A DNA stretch of 23,747 bases from Bryobacterales bacterium (GTDB taxonomy: Bacteria; Acidobacteriota; Terriglobia; Bryobacterales; Bryobacteraceae): contig PKZC01000438.1 in assembly GCA_003132905.1 (NCBI GenBank), positions 10,280 to 34,026 on the forward strand, written 5' to 3'. The notes beneath the pieces are model-generated. The model was given only the letters and a program-made list of their open reading frames with translations. It did not search any database and was not told where the DNA came from. Position numbers and translations under genes: made by a program. Positions 8,438 through 13,801 of this stretch are shown here, piece by piece (the first letter of the stretch is position 1; each line of letters opens with the position of its first letter).

Positions 8438-8675
8438 ATGCAAACAAAAGACTTCCAGCTCGCAGAGCGGATGAACCAGGGCCTTGCAACACTGGAGCGA
8501 AGCGTGTTAACGGCCTTGATGAACTGCTTCGGACGCCGTATGCGATGATCGGCGGCAAGAATATTTACTGTTCGACGTAGGCGGAGCCCTGGGAATCGCC
8601 GGGATGTGCGTGGCGCTGGTGTGCTCGATCGTAAAGCACGCCGGGCAATTGTACCGGGCCGAGCGGGTGAGCTAG
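8438..8675 (+). pseudogene. Broken small membrane-protein gene (two apparent frameshifts)
   Basis: Three frames in succession carry protein-like sequence that reads on as one small protein. Frame 1, from ATG 8438: QLAERMNQGLATLERSV. Frame 2, about 8505-8560: NGLDELLRTPYAMIGGKN. Frame 3, about 8562-8675: LLFDVGGALGIAGMCVALVC then SIVKHAGQLYRAERVS and TAG. The third piece holds a clear single transmembrane helix followed by a basic amphipathic end. Together this would be a protein of about 75-80 residues with a cytoplasmic N-terminus, one helix and a charged tail. Each switch corresponds to a net shift of -1. Either the gene is decayed or the assembly has indels. No family is recognised. Its stop lies five bases from the end of the converging gene. 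The rest of 8316-8437 shows nothing coding and probably holds the promoter of the exported protein gene at 8315. Confidence 0.4.
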
Positions 8676-8679
8676 TCTC

Positions 8680-9435
8680 CTATGGGAGCTTGGCCACGTC
8701 GTCCTCAGCTTCATACATGGCGGTGGTGACGATGGCCGGATGCACGGCGCTGCCGATGGTAACCGCCTTACTCATGAGCCGGAAATCTGGCCCCCCCAGT
8801 AGATTGGGCGTTCCATTGCCCGGCTGAAAATTCGGCGATAGGCGGATGCCGGGCTGCACGCTTCCACTTCCCTCTGTAACGCCGCCGAACAGGACACGGA
8901 ATGGGAACCGCTTATCGTCCGCCACACGGACGAATACGCCGGTGAACTCGATATAGGCGGAGTCAGCGTTTATATCCGCGGCATTGAAGGAGATCTCGGT
9001 GCCTGCTCCGCCCGGCTGGCTGAAGCGCTTCACATCTACTTCTACTTCGGCCTTCATCTCCACGATGTTACCCATGCCGATTCCCGTGAAGTTGGCTGGC
9101 ACCTTCTGGACGGGAAATGCATTGAACTTATAGAACATGCCTGGAGACTTCAGTCTGACCAGGCCGTCTTTGATCGGCTGCATTGCCATATCGAAATCAA
9201 AGCTCTGGCCCGATACCGTTCGCATAGCCTGGCGTCCCAGTCGCGTGGAAGAGATGGAACACTCCAGCCATGCGCGGCCCATGAAGACGAGCGGCGGGTA
9301 GGCGCGTTCAGAACGCCAGGCTTTGTCGCTCAGCTTGTCCCCCCGGCTCGATGCCGCCAGCACCGACCGCGTCTCAGATTGATAGATGGCGAACAGCGCA
9401 CAGCCGAATGCCGCCAGCGCAACCGGCAAGGCCAT
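8680..9435 (-). CDS. Exported protein of unknown function, last gene of the sigma/bufferin-like operon
   Basis: A 251-residue protein that I do not recognise. It begins with a hydrophobic segment (ALPVALAAFGCALFAIYQS), either an uncleaved N-terminal anchor or a signal peptide. The rest is soluble and beta-rich, with segments such as SFDFDMAMQPIKDGLVRLKS, NIVEMKAEVEVDVKRFSQPG, AYIEFTGVFVRVADDKRFPF and a glycine/proline-rich stretch (QPGIRLSPNFQPGNGTPNLL). ATG 9435 is the first start after an in-frame TGA upstream; no good ribosome site precedes it. It lies 40 bases downstream of the bufferin-like gene on the same strand, so it is probably co-transcribed with the sigma, anti-sigma and bufferin-like genes. 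No cysteine, histidine or methionine cluster suggests direct metal binding. Confidence 0.6.
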   Translation of the reverse strand: MALPVALAAFGCALFAIYQSETRSVLAASSRGDKLSDKAWRSERAYPPLVFMGRAWLECSISSTRLGRQAMRTVSGQSFDFDMAMQPIKDGLVRLKSPGMFYKFNAFPVQKVPANFTGIGMGNIVEMKAEVEVDVKRFSQPGGAGTEISFNAADINADSAYIEFTGVFVRVADDKRFPFRVLFGGVTEGSGSVQPGIRLSPNFQPGNGTPNLLGGPDFRLMSKAVTIGSAVHPAIVTTAMYEAEDDVAKLP

Positions 9436-9475
9436 TTTCTGGGGTCGGATTCACGCGCGCCCCCACGGATTATGC

Positions 9476-9784
9476 TTAGACGCTCTTCTTGGACCCGTCG
9501 GTGGCGCAACCGCCCTTGCCCTTGCAGGAGTTCTTGCCCTTGCAGCCGTTGTCGCTCGAGCTGCAGCCGCCCTTGCCCTTGCAGGAATTGAGGCCCTTAC
9601 AAGCGTGTTTCTCAACCTTGTCGGCCGCTGCCTGCCCGGCGATGGGGCTGATGGCGGAACTCGCGGAACTGAGTTCGGCTCCCGACGTGTTCGTGTTCGC
9701 CACAGTGGCCGCACGGGCCACAGTGCCACCCAGTAAACCAGTGAAGGCCGCCGTGAGTACCAGGGAACTTCTCGAAATTTTCAT
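9476..9784 (-). CDS. Bufferin-like (BufA2-type) periplasmic cysteine-repeat metallophore precursor
   Basis: A 102-residue precursor. It has a signal peptide (KISRSSLVLTAAFTGLLGG, cleavage likely after ARA at 25), an Ala/Ser-rich spacer, then two near-identical 13-residue repeats, CKGLNSCKGKGGC (62-74) and CKGKNSCKGKGGC (81-93). The six cysteines follow C-X5-C-X5-C-X6-C-X5-C-X5-C, and Lys/Gly fill the rest. I associate this pattern with the BufA2 family of bufferin-type metallophores, RiPPs whose cysteines are modified by MNIO (DUF692) enzymes and then bind copper in the periplasm. The start is well defined: AAAGGAG ends nine bases before the ATG. It sits 59 bases behind an NrsF-like anti-sigma gene, the kind of control known for such genes in Caulobacter. 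No MNIO gene is in the window, so modification here is only an inference. Confidence 0.7.
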   Translation of the reverse strand: MKISRSSLVLTAAFTGLLGGTVARAATVANTNTSGAELSSASSAISPIAGQAAADKVEKHACKGLNSCKGKGGCSSSDNGCKGKNSCKGKGGCATDGSKKSV

Positions 9785-9843
9785 TACTTATTCTCCTTTT
9801 GAGTTTCTTACTTCGTGAGTGTCCGGATCAGCCGCCACTCTGC

Positions 9844-10560
9844 TTAATGATTCGACCACCGGCGTGAAAAAGTCACGCTGGAAAAAATAAAACCCGCTAG
9901 CGCGCATACCACCACTACGGAAAGGTGCGAAACCACAATATGGTAAACGTTCATATTGGGGCAATGGATTTCAAGGACCGTCAGTCCGGCCAACCCCGCC
10001 AGCCCCCCGGCCGTTGCGCCGGTCAGCGCCGGCGATAGCGCCGCACCTCGCCAGAGCACTATGCCAAACAGAATCGCCGTTGGAATTGCGAACATCATCC
10101 CGGCCCGAAAGCATACCAGGCTGTCATGGGCGAATGCCGTCTCCCGCATGGGCTGAAAAATCAACGCCACCGAGGCAAGCAGCAATAGAAAAACACCAGC
10201 GGCAAAAAGCGCCGTGGTTCGCATGTATTTAGCTGCCGGCCTCATCTGGCGAACCAGAGAGAACGCCAACAGACTGGCGATTGCGAGCAGCGGGATAAAT
10301 ACCACCGGCCGCTGTAGGTTGCTCAGCGCGTCCCAGCCATCTCTACCGGCAATCAGGTAACAACTTGCGATACAGACCGCGATGAAAATGCCGGCGAAAG
10401 CGCCAACATAAACCGTGTCGGACGCCATGGGCCGCACGGGCCTCAATTCCGAGATCAGTGCCGATTCGATTCGTTTCAGCCGGTCGGCGGGAAGCGGCGG
10501 CAATTCCTGGGCGTCAATCAACTGGTCCAACTGGCCCTGAGTTACTTCCCGCCGGTTCAT
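9844..10560 (-). CDS. NrsF-like (DUF1109) six-helix anti-sigma factor
   Basis: A 238-residue integral membrane protein with a cytoplasmic N-terminus of about 48 residues (LDQLIDAQELPPLPADRLKR) and six hydrophobic helices at roughly 49-71, 86-103, 115-135, 150-170, 178-197 and 207-227. Two cysteines on the outer side, C150 (DSLVC) and C200 (EIHCP), are 50 residues apart. As I recall, NrsF of Caulobacter, the DUF1109 anti-sigma factor of SigF, uses two conserved cysteines (131 and 181) with the same spacing to sense chromium or cadmium. The gene's ATG overlaps the TGA of the sigma gene (ATGA), so the two are translationally coupled. The protein should hold the sigma factor at the inner membrane until its thiols sense metal or oxidative stress. 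DUF1109 membership is by pattern, not by search. Confidence 0.78.
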   Translation of the reverse strand: MNRREVTQGQLDQLIDAQELPPLPADRLKRIESALISELRPVRPMASDTVYVGAFAGIFIAVCIASCYLIAGRDGWDALSNLQRPVVFIPLLAIASLLAFSLVRQMRPAAKYMRTTALFAAGVFLLLLASVALIFQPMRETAFAHDSLVCFRAGMMFAIPTAILFGIVLWRGAALSPALTGATAGGLAGLAGLTVLEIHCPNMNVYHIVVSHLSVVVVCALAGFIFSSVTFSRRWSNH

Positions 10561-11081
10561 ACCGCTGTTCCCTTCCCTGCCCTCGACAGCTGCAGCACAC
10601 TACGCAGACGTTCATACGCGCGATGCGCCTTTTGTTTTACGGATCCTACGCTCGACGATGTAGCGCGCGCAACTTCTTCCAGGCTAAGCCCGTTGACCTT
10701 GAGCAAAGTGAGCACTTCACGCTGGCTGGCAGGAAGATCGGCAATGAGCTGATGAAAGGGCGGGAGGTCGGTTGGTTCGCTGGTTAGGACAGCCGGCTCC
10801 GGTAACGTTGCCACCACAACCTCGCGCATCGCAATCCGTCGGCGCTTCCGATAATTGTCCACCCGCACGCGGCGCGCGATGGCATAAACCCAGGGCAGCA
10901 CGGGCTCGCCGGCCCGGTACGTGTGCCGGACGCGGTGAATACGCAGCCACGCGTCCTGAAGCATGTCCTGGGCATCCTCGGCGTTCCCGAGTCGAGCAGC
11001 GAAGAAGCGATAAAGCTGCGGGCTGAGTTGTTCGATCAGCACCGTGGTCGCCCCGGCATCGGCTTGTTGATATCGCACCAT
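10557..11081 (-). CDS. ECF-type RNA polymerase sigma factor (SigF/ECF16-like)
   Basis: Region 2 reads LSPQLYRFFAARLGNAEDAQ, DMLQDAWLRIHRVRHTYRAG and EPVLPWVYAIARRVRVDNYR; region 4 reads DLPASQREVLTLLKVNGLSL then EEVARATSSSVGSVKQKAHR. This is a complete ECF sigma factor, and the HTYRAGEPVLPWVYAIARR stretch suits the group containing Caulobacter SigF. The open frame extends to 11159 (200 residues), but I prefer ATG 11081 (174 residues). GGAG lies six bases before it, the protein then starts like the family (MVRYQQADAG), and the extra 26 residues are low-complexity and carry a probable SigF-type promoter within their codons. It overlaps the anti-sigma gene by four bases, the usual sigma/anti-sigma arrangement. 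It is probably released by the NrsF-like partner and drives its own operon, including the bufferin-like gene. Confidence 0.85.
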   Translation of the reverse strand: MVRYQQADAGATTVLIEQLSPQLYRFFAARLGNAEDAQDMLQDAWLRIHRVRHTYRAGEPVLPWVYAIARRVRVDNYRKRRRIAMREVVVATLPEPAVLTSEPTDLPPFHQLIADLPASQREVLTLLKVNGLSLEEVARATSSSVGSVKQKAHRAYERLRSVLQLSRAGKGTAV

Positions 11082-11141
11082 GAGTTGCTCCAGCACGGCG
11101 TTCGCGGATCCATGAGCTGAAGGGGATGCCTCCAATATAGG

Positions 11142-11167
11142 TTCGCTCGAGCTGCCCATGGAGTTAC
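11142..11167 (-). promoter_or_regulatory. Candidate SigF/ECF16-type autoregulatory promoter
   Basis: On the minus strand GTAACT (11167-11162), a 16-base spacer and CGAA (11145-11142) match the Caulobacter SigF consensus as I remember it (GTAACC-N16-CGAA) in five of six and four of four positions. Transcription would begin near 11135, 54 bases before the preferred ATG of the sigma gene at 11081 and downstream of the longest-frame start at 11159. Confidence 0.5.
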
Positions 11168-11170
11168 GGT

Positions 11171-11194
11171 CTTAAGTTAAGAGACCAACTCTTA
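11171..11194. promoter_or_regulatory. Overlapping palindromes upstream of the sigma gene
   Basis: CTTAA-G-TTAAG (11171-11181) overlaps the hairpin TAAGAG-ACCAA-CTCTTA (11178-11194). They lie directly behind the candidate -35 element of the sigma promoter and downstream of the DedA-like gene's stop at 11208. They could be an operator or a weak terminator; there is no T-run. Confidence 0.3.
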
Positions 11195-11207
11195 GTTTAG
11201 CGGAGCA

Positions 11208-11816
11208 TTAAGCCGCCCTACGGCTTCGGCGAACCCATTGCATCACCTGAAAGGCGCTCCCAACAATGCAGAGAATGATAAAACCTACGATGATCCATGT
11301 AGTTAAGGGATCGCGGGCGATTCTTAAGATTTGGCGGCCGAACTGGATGGCCAGCAGGCCGACAATGGTGAATCGGACGGCTCGCGTGACGAAAACCAAG
11401 CCAAGGAGTCGCTGGCGGGGATACGCAAACGCACTGGCGCTCGCAATGACCAGGGTGAAAGGAAATGGCGGCGGGGCGAGACAAGCAACTCCAATGGCGA
11501 CGCCAGCCTGTTTACTCATTCGTCGTTTGAAATATTCCAGACGCCGGGGTTTCATCATTTTCTTCAGCCCCTCCTCGCCTCCCTTGCGGCAAACAAGATC
11601 CAGCAATGCAACTCCGAGCGTGGAGCCGATGGCCGCCGTCACGATGTAAAGAGGCAAGTGCCCGTGATCGCTTACCGTCAGAATCACCACCAGCAGATCG
11701 TTTCCAAAAGGAAGGAAAAGAAATGAAGAATCCGCGATACCCAGAAGAAGCGGCCCAAATACGCCGAGGTGGAGCAGCCATGCCAAAAGATGCCGGAGAA
11801 GGCTGTTCACGCCCAT
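11208..11816 (-). CDS. DedA/VTT-domain (YqaA-type) inner-membrane protein
   Basis: A 202-residue membrane protein with the VTT/SNARE-associated fold. Hydrophobic segments include LLAWLLHLGVFGPLLLGIAD, LYIVTAAIGSTLGVALLDLV and WIIVGFIILCIVGSAFQVMQ. The DedA hallmark region is visible as VACLAPPPFPFTLVIASASA followed by RAVRF, where DedA proteins carry a re-entrant loop with conserved proline and arginine. Family members flip lipid carriers such as undecaprenyl phosphate or phosphatidylethanolamine and help maintain membrane potential. The N-terminal SSFLFLPFGNDLLVV corresponds to the acidic helix region. The ATG at 11816 fits the family length. It is upstream of the sigma gene on the same strand, with a 48-base gap holding palindromes, so it is probably a separate transcription unit. 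Confidence 0.8.
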   Translation of the reverse strand: MGVNSLLRHLLAWLLHLGVFGPLLLGIADSSFLFLPFGNDLLVVILTVSDHGHLPLYIVTAAIGSTLGVALLDLVCRKGGEEGLKKMMKPRRLEYFKRRMSKQAGVAIGVACLAPPPFPFTLVIASASAFAYPRQRLLGLVFVTRAVRFTIVGLLAIQFGRQILRIARDPLTTWIIVGFIILCIVGSAFQVMQWVRRSRRAA

Positions 11817-12029
11817 TGGATGCTCAGTCTACTGTCAATGTAACGAAAGGTTTTGCGCCTGCGGTGGCCGGGTAGTCCGCTAAATGTTGGTTGATGACGG
11901 CGGTCTCGGCCACAGTGGAAATCGTCCAGCATACCTGCTAAGTATTGAGAGGCGACGCGAGGGAAGGGCCGCACCTTGGCGACAGGGTGCCAGAGGCGAA
12001 AGCTGACCGCGCCCAGGGGCTTGGGCACC

Positions 12030-12056
12030 GTCTGCGGGAAACGGCTGGACGCAGAC
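12030..12056. repeat. Inverted repeat just past the transposase stop
   Basis: GTCTGCG (12030-12036) and CGCAGAC (12050-12056) are perfect seven-base arms around a 13-base loop, 14 bases beyond the transposase stop. It may be a terminator or part of the element's end. The remainder of 11817-12070 has no recognisable coding sequence. Confidence 0.4.
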
Positions 12057-12070
12057 CATGCTCGCGTTGC

Positions 12071-13012
12071 TCAAGCGGCCTCCAGCAATTCGCGCACGCT
12101 CCACACGTGATCGGCGATCCCCGCTTCCATTGCTGGTGTGCAGCGAAGAGTCTTGTGAACGCGCCCGAAGTTATACCACGTGTACCAGAGAATCACGGCT
12201 GCCCAGTGGTGCTCCCACTTCTTGGAAAATCCATTTGTTAGGAGCGTGAATCTGCGAAGGCCCATGCGGAGCGAAAGGTTGCTGCGCTCAACAATCGAAG
12301 TGCAGATGCGTTCGGGATCAGGTTGCCCCATGATCGGGACAACCTGCGTTGACGCTACCTCTGCGGGGCTGTAGCGGCCTTCACCTTCGCTGGCGGCACG
12401 GTAAACCTTGATGAGTTGGGCGAAGCCGGTCAGGCGGTCGTGGAGCGTCGTAGTGATCGCACTGCGGTAGGGAGCGAATCCGTCGGTTGTGATTTGGAAC
12501 GGCGTCCGTGCAGTCACATGGCGAAGGCCCTCAACAAAGGCGTCCGTGGTCGATTGATCGCGCTTGCCCATCGCGATATTCAGGACGAGCTTGCTATGGC
12601 GTTCGATCCCCACGAACACGTAGCAGTCACCAAGCAGTTGGTTGTCATCGGGCCGGACGCGCTTTTGCTTCTTGCCAATGAAGGACCAAACCTCGTCGCA
12701 CTCGACATCACGCACTTGGACATTCCGGACCTTTTCAGCCATGACGCGTTCGCACTTTTCGCCGACAAGAACGAGCAATTTCAGGATGGTCGTGTGATGG
12801 ACTTCGGCAGCGCGTTCAACGCTCGACACGCTGTTTCCTTCGAGCAAGAGCCGCAGGACCATCTCGGCCTTGTCGATTGGCAAATACATGCCGTCAAGCG
12901 CCGCATCACGTGCATCGGTGAATACCTTGCGGCATTGGTTGCACTGGTAACGCTGGCGATTTTGGCGTTTACCGAACTTGCGGCATTCGGATCGGCAGTT
13001 GTGGCAGGTCAC
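12071..13012 (-). CDS. IS1-family-type DDE transposase
   Basis: A 313-residue single-frame transposase. The N-terminal zinc finger has C-x2-C and C-x2-C pairs (CHNCRSECRKFGKR, YQCNQCRKVFT), then a helix-turn-helix-like part (GNSVSSVERAAEVHHTTILK). The DDE catalytic domain shows VECDEVWSFIGKKQKR (first Asp), QITTDGFAPYRSAI (second Asp) and ERSNLSLRMGLRRFTLLTNG (Glu), ending in the WAAVILWYTWYNFGRVHKTL block typical of IS1 InsB-like enzymes. Classical IS1 needs a frameshift to join InsA and InsB; here both parts are in one frame. GTG 13012 is the start, with AGGAG eight bases upstream inside a hairpin loop. All catalytic residues are present, so it may still be active. Confidence 0.88.
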   Translation of the reverse strand: MTCHNCRSECRKFGKRQNRQRYQCNQCRKVFTDARDAALDGMYLPIDKAEMVLRLLLEGNSVSSVERAAEVHHTTILKLLVLVGEKCERVMAEKVRNVQVRDVECDEVWSFIGKKQKRVRPDDNQLLGDCYVFVGIERHSKLVLNIAMGKRDQSTTDAFVEGLRHVTARTPFQITTDGFAPYRSAITTTLHDRLTGFAQLIKVYRAASEGEGRYSPAEVASTQVVPIMGQPDPERICTSIVERSNLSLRMGLRRFTLLTNGFSKKWEHHWAAVILWYTWYNFGRVHKTLRCTPAMEAGIADHVWSVRELLEAA

Positions 13013-13038
13013 TGTGAAATCTCCTGTTGAGTTTCACA
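13013..13038 (-). promoter_or_regulatory. Hairpin presenting the transposase ribosome site in its loop
   Basis: In the minus-strand RNA, TGTGAAA (13038-13032) and TTTCACA (13019-13013) form a perfect seven-pair stem. The 12-base loop contains the AGGAG ribosome site, and the GTG start follows the stem directly. This could limit translation from read-through transcripts. Confidence 0.5.
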
Positions 13039-13138
13039 ACCAAAAGCCGGATACTGAACTTGCGGATTCGTACGGCTTCGGCTGTGCGATGCATTTTCCT
13101 GGCGGAAGTTAGCGCTTCCCCTGGGGAGCTAATCTTGA

Positions 13139-13229
13139 GGCGGGTAAGGGATTCGAACCCCAGAACGGTGTTCTGAGCACCGTTGACCGATTTACAGTCG
13201 GCTGCATTCGACCACTCTGCCAACCCGCC
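13139..13229 (-). tRNA. tRNA-Tyr (anticodon GUA)
   Basis: The 91-base minus-strand sequence folds as a class II tRNA. The acceptor stem GGCGGGT/ACCCGCC is perfect. A three-pair D stem (GCA/TGC) is followed by the anticodon stem GCCGA/TCGGT around CTGTAAA (anticodon GTA). The long variable arm is AACGGTG/CACCGTT, and the T loop is TTCGAAT. The T stem TGGGG/CCCTT has one G-U pair and a U-U mismatch at its base, slightly unusual. CCA is not encoded. It is divergent from the toxin-antitoxin-like operon. Confidence 0.93.
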
Positions 13230-13309
13230 AAAAGTAACAGTTCGGGCCAGCAGTTCCGTTTTGAATCGGTTCTGTTGGCCCTTTGCTTTCATCTAGGTAG
13301 TTACAGTAT

Positions 13310-13360
13310 ACATCAAAATTGATGTCGAGCAACAAGGGAACTGGATATTCTTTTTGATGT
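13310..13360. promoter_or_regulatory. Candidate autoregulatory operator (three half-sites)
   Basis: ACATCAA-AA-TTGATGT (13310-13325) is a perfect inverted repeat, and the same half-site TTGATGT recurs at 13354-13360 within the spacer of the toxin promoter. The palindrome also lies beside a minus-strand TATACT at about 13311-13306 that could serve tRNA-Tyr. The arrangement suits repression by the XRE-type antitoxin encoded downstream. Confidence 0.5.
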
Positions 13361-13370
13361 AGCCTAAAAT
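13342..13370 (+). promoter_or_regulatory. Candidate sigma-70 promoter of the toxin-antitoxin-like operon
   Basis: TGGATA (13342-13347), a 17-base spacer and TAAAAT (13365-13370) give a promoter whose start would be near 13377, about five bases before the toxin ATG. No ribosome site precedes that ATG, so the mRNA may be essentially leaderless. The rest of 13230-13381 is AT-rich and noncoding. Confidence 0.45.
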
Positions 13371-13381
13371 TGTGATACATT

Positions 13382-13801
13382 ATGGTCGATGAGATATCCT
13401 GGACGTTCTACGGGTACGTGACCCCAGCTGGCGGTCCCGACGTCCAGGACTGGTTCAATAGTCTTCTACCCGAGGAGCGAGATGAAGCGACGGACGTACT
13501 TGCATATCTACAACGGCTGCCATCACATCTTTGGGTTAAACCGGATTTTGATCGACTCGATCACGATGTCTCGGAGATCCGGTTTAAGGTCAACGTTCTG
13601 CATGTTCAAAAGATTTACAGGATCTACGGGGCTTTCTGGCCGGAAAAACGGCGGCACTCGTACACGTTCCTGATTGGAAAGGATAAGAAGGTTGACAATG
13701 ACCGACGTGGCAAGAAGGAGGCAATTAGGCGTCTCCAGAACCTCCGAAATGGCCGGGCAACAGTCCGGGAATTTAAATTCGAAGAGGGCTCTGATAGCTA
13801 G
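13382..13801 (+). CDS. HigB/RelE-like toxin (phage Gp49-like family)
   Basis: A 139-residue basic protein with the layout of Gp49/HigB-type RelE-superfamily toxins: YGYVTPAGGPDVQDWFNSLL near the N-terminus, the strand SEIRFKVNVLHVQKIYRIYG (64-83) containing E65, R67 and R80, then YTFLIGKDKKVD (94-105) and the helix GKKEAIRRLQNLRNGRA. Family members are ribosome-dependent mRNA endonucleases that halt growth when free of antitoxin. The order toxin-first, antitoxin-second is that of higBA modules. The last 104 bases also encode the N-terminus of the antitoxin in another frame. The start ATG 13382 lacks a ribosome site and sits just behind a candidate promoter. Toxicity is not tested by sequence; the C-terminal tail (EFKFEEGSDS) is acidic. 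Confidence 0.8.
   Translation: MVDEISWTFYGYVTPAGGPDVQDWFNSLLPEERDEATDVLAYLQRLPSHLWVKPDFDRLDHDVSEIRFKVNVLHVQKIYRIYGAFWPEKRRHSYTFLIGKDKKVDNDRRGKKEAIRRLQNLRNGRATVREFKFEEGSDS

Larger units (their letters stand above)
12030..13038 (-). mobile_element. IS1-like insertion sequence, ends not defined
   Basis: One full-length transposase gene with hairpins on both sides defines the element's core. I compared the flanks (11817-12070 and 13039-13138) by eye and found no convincing terminal inverted repeats or target duplication, so the given bounds are only the outer edges of the two hairpins. The right side ends within about 100 bases of the 3' end of tRNA-Tyr. Confidence 0.45.

Noticed and set aside
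8314..8580. An 88-residue plus-strand frame starting inside the exported-protein gene's start
   Set aside because: Only its last third is protein-like and belongs to the frameshifted small gene; the first part is not.
12416..13030. A 204-residue plus-strand frame
   Set aside because: It lies opposite the transposase, whose catalytic motifs are intact; it is an antisense shadow.
11817..13138. Terminal inverted repeats of the IS element (for example GGAAAC near 12037 against the complement of TTTTCC near 13096)
   Set aside because: Matches are short and interrupted and no target duplication accompanies them.
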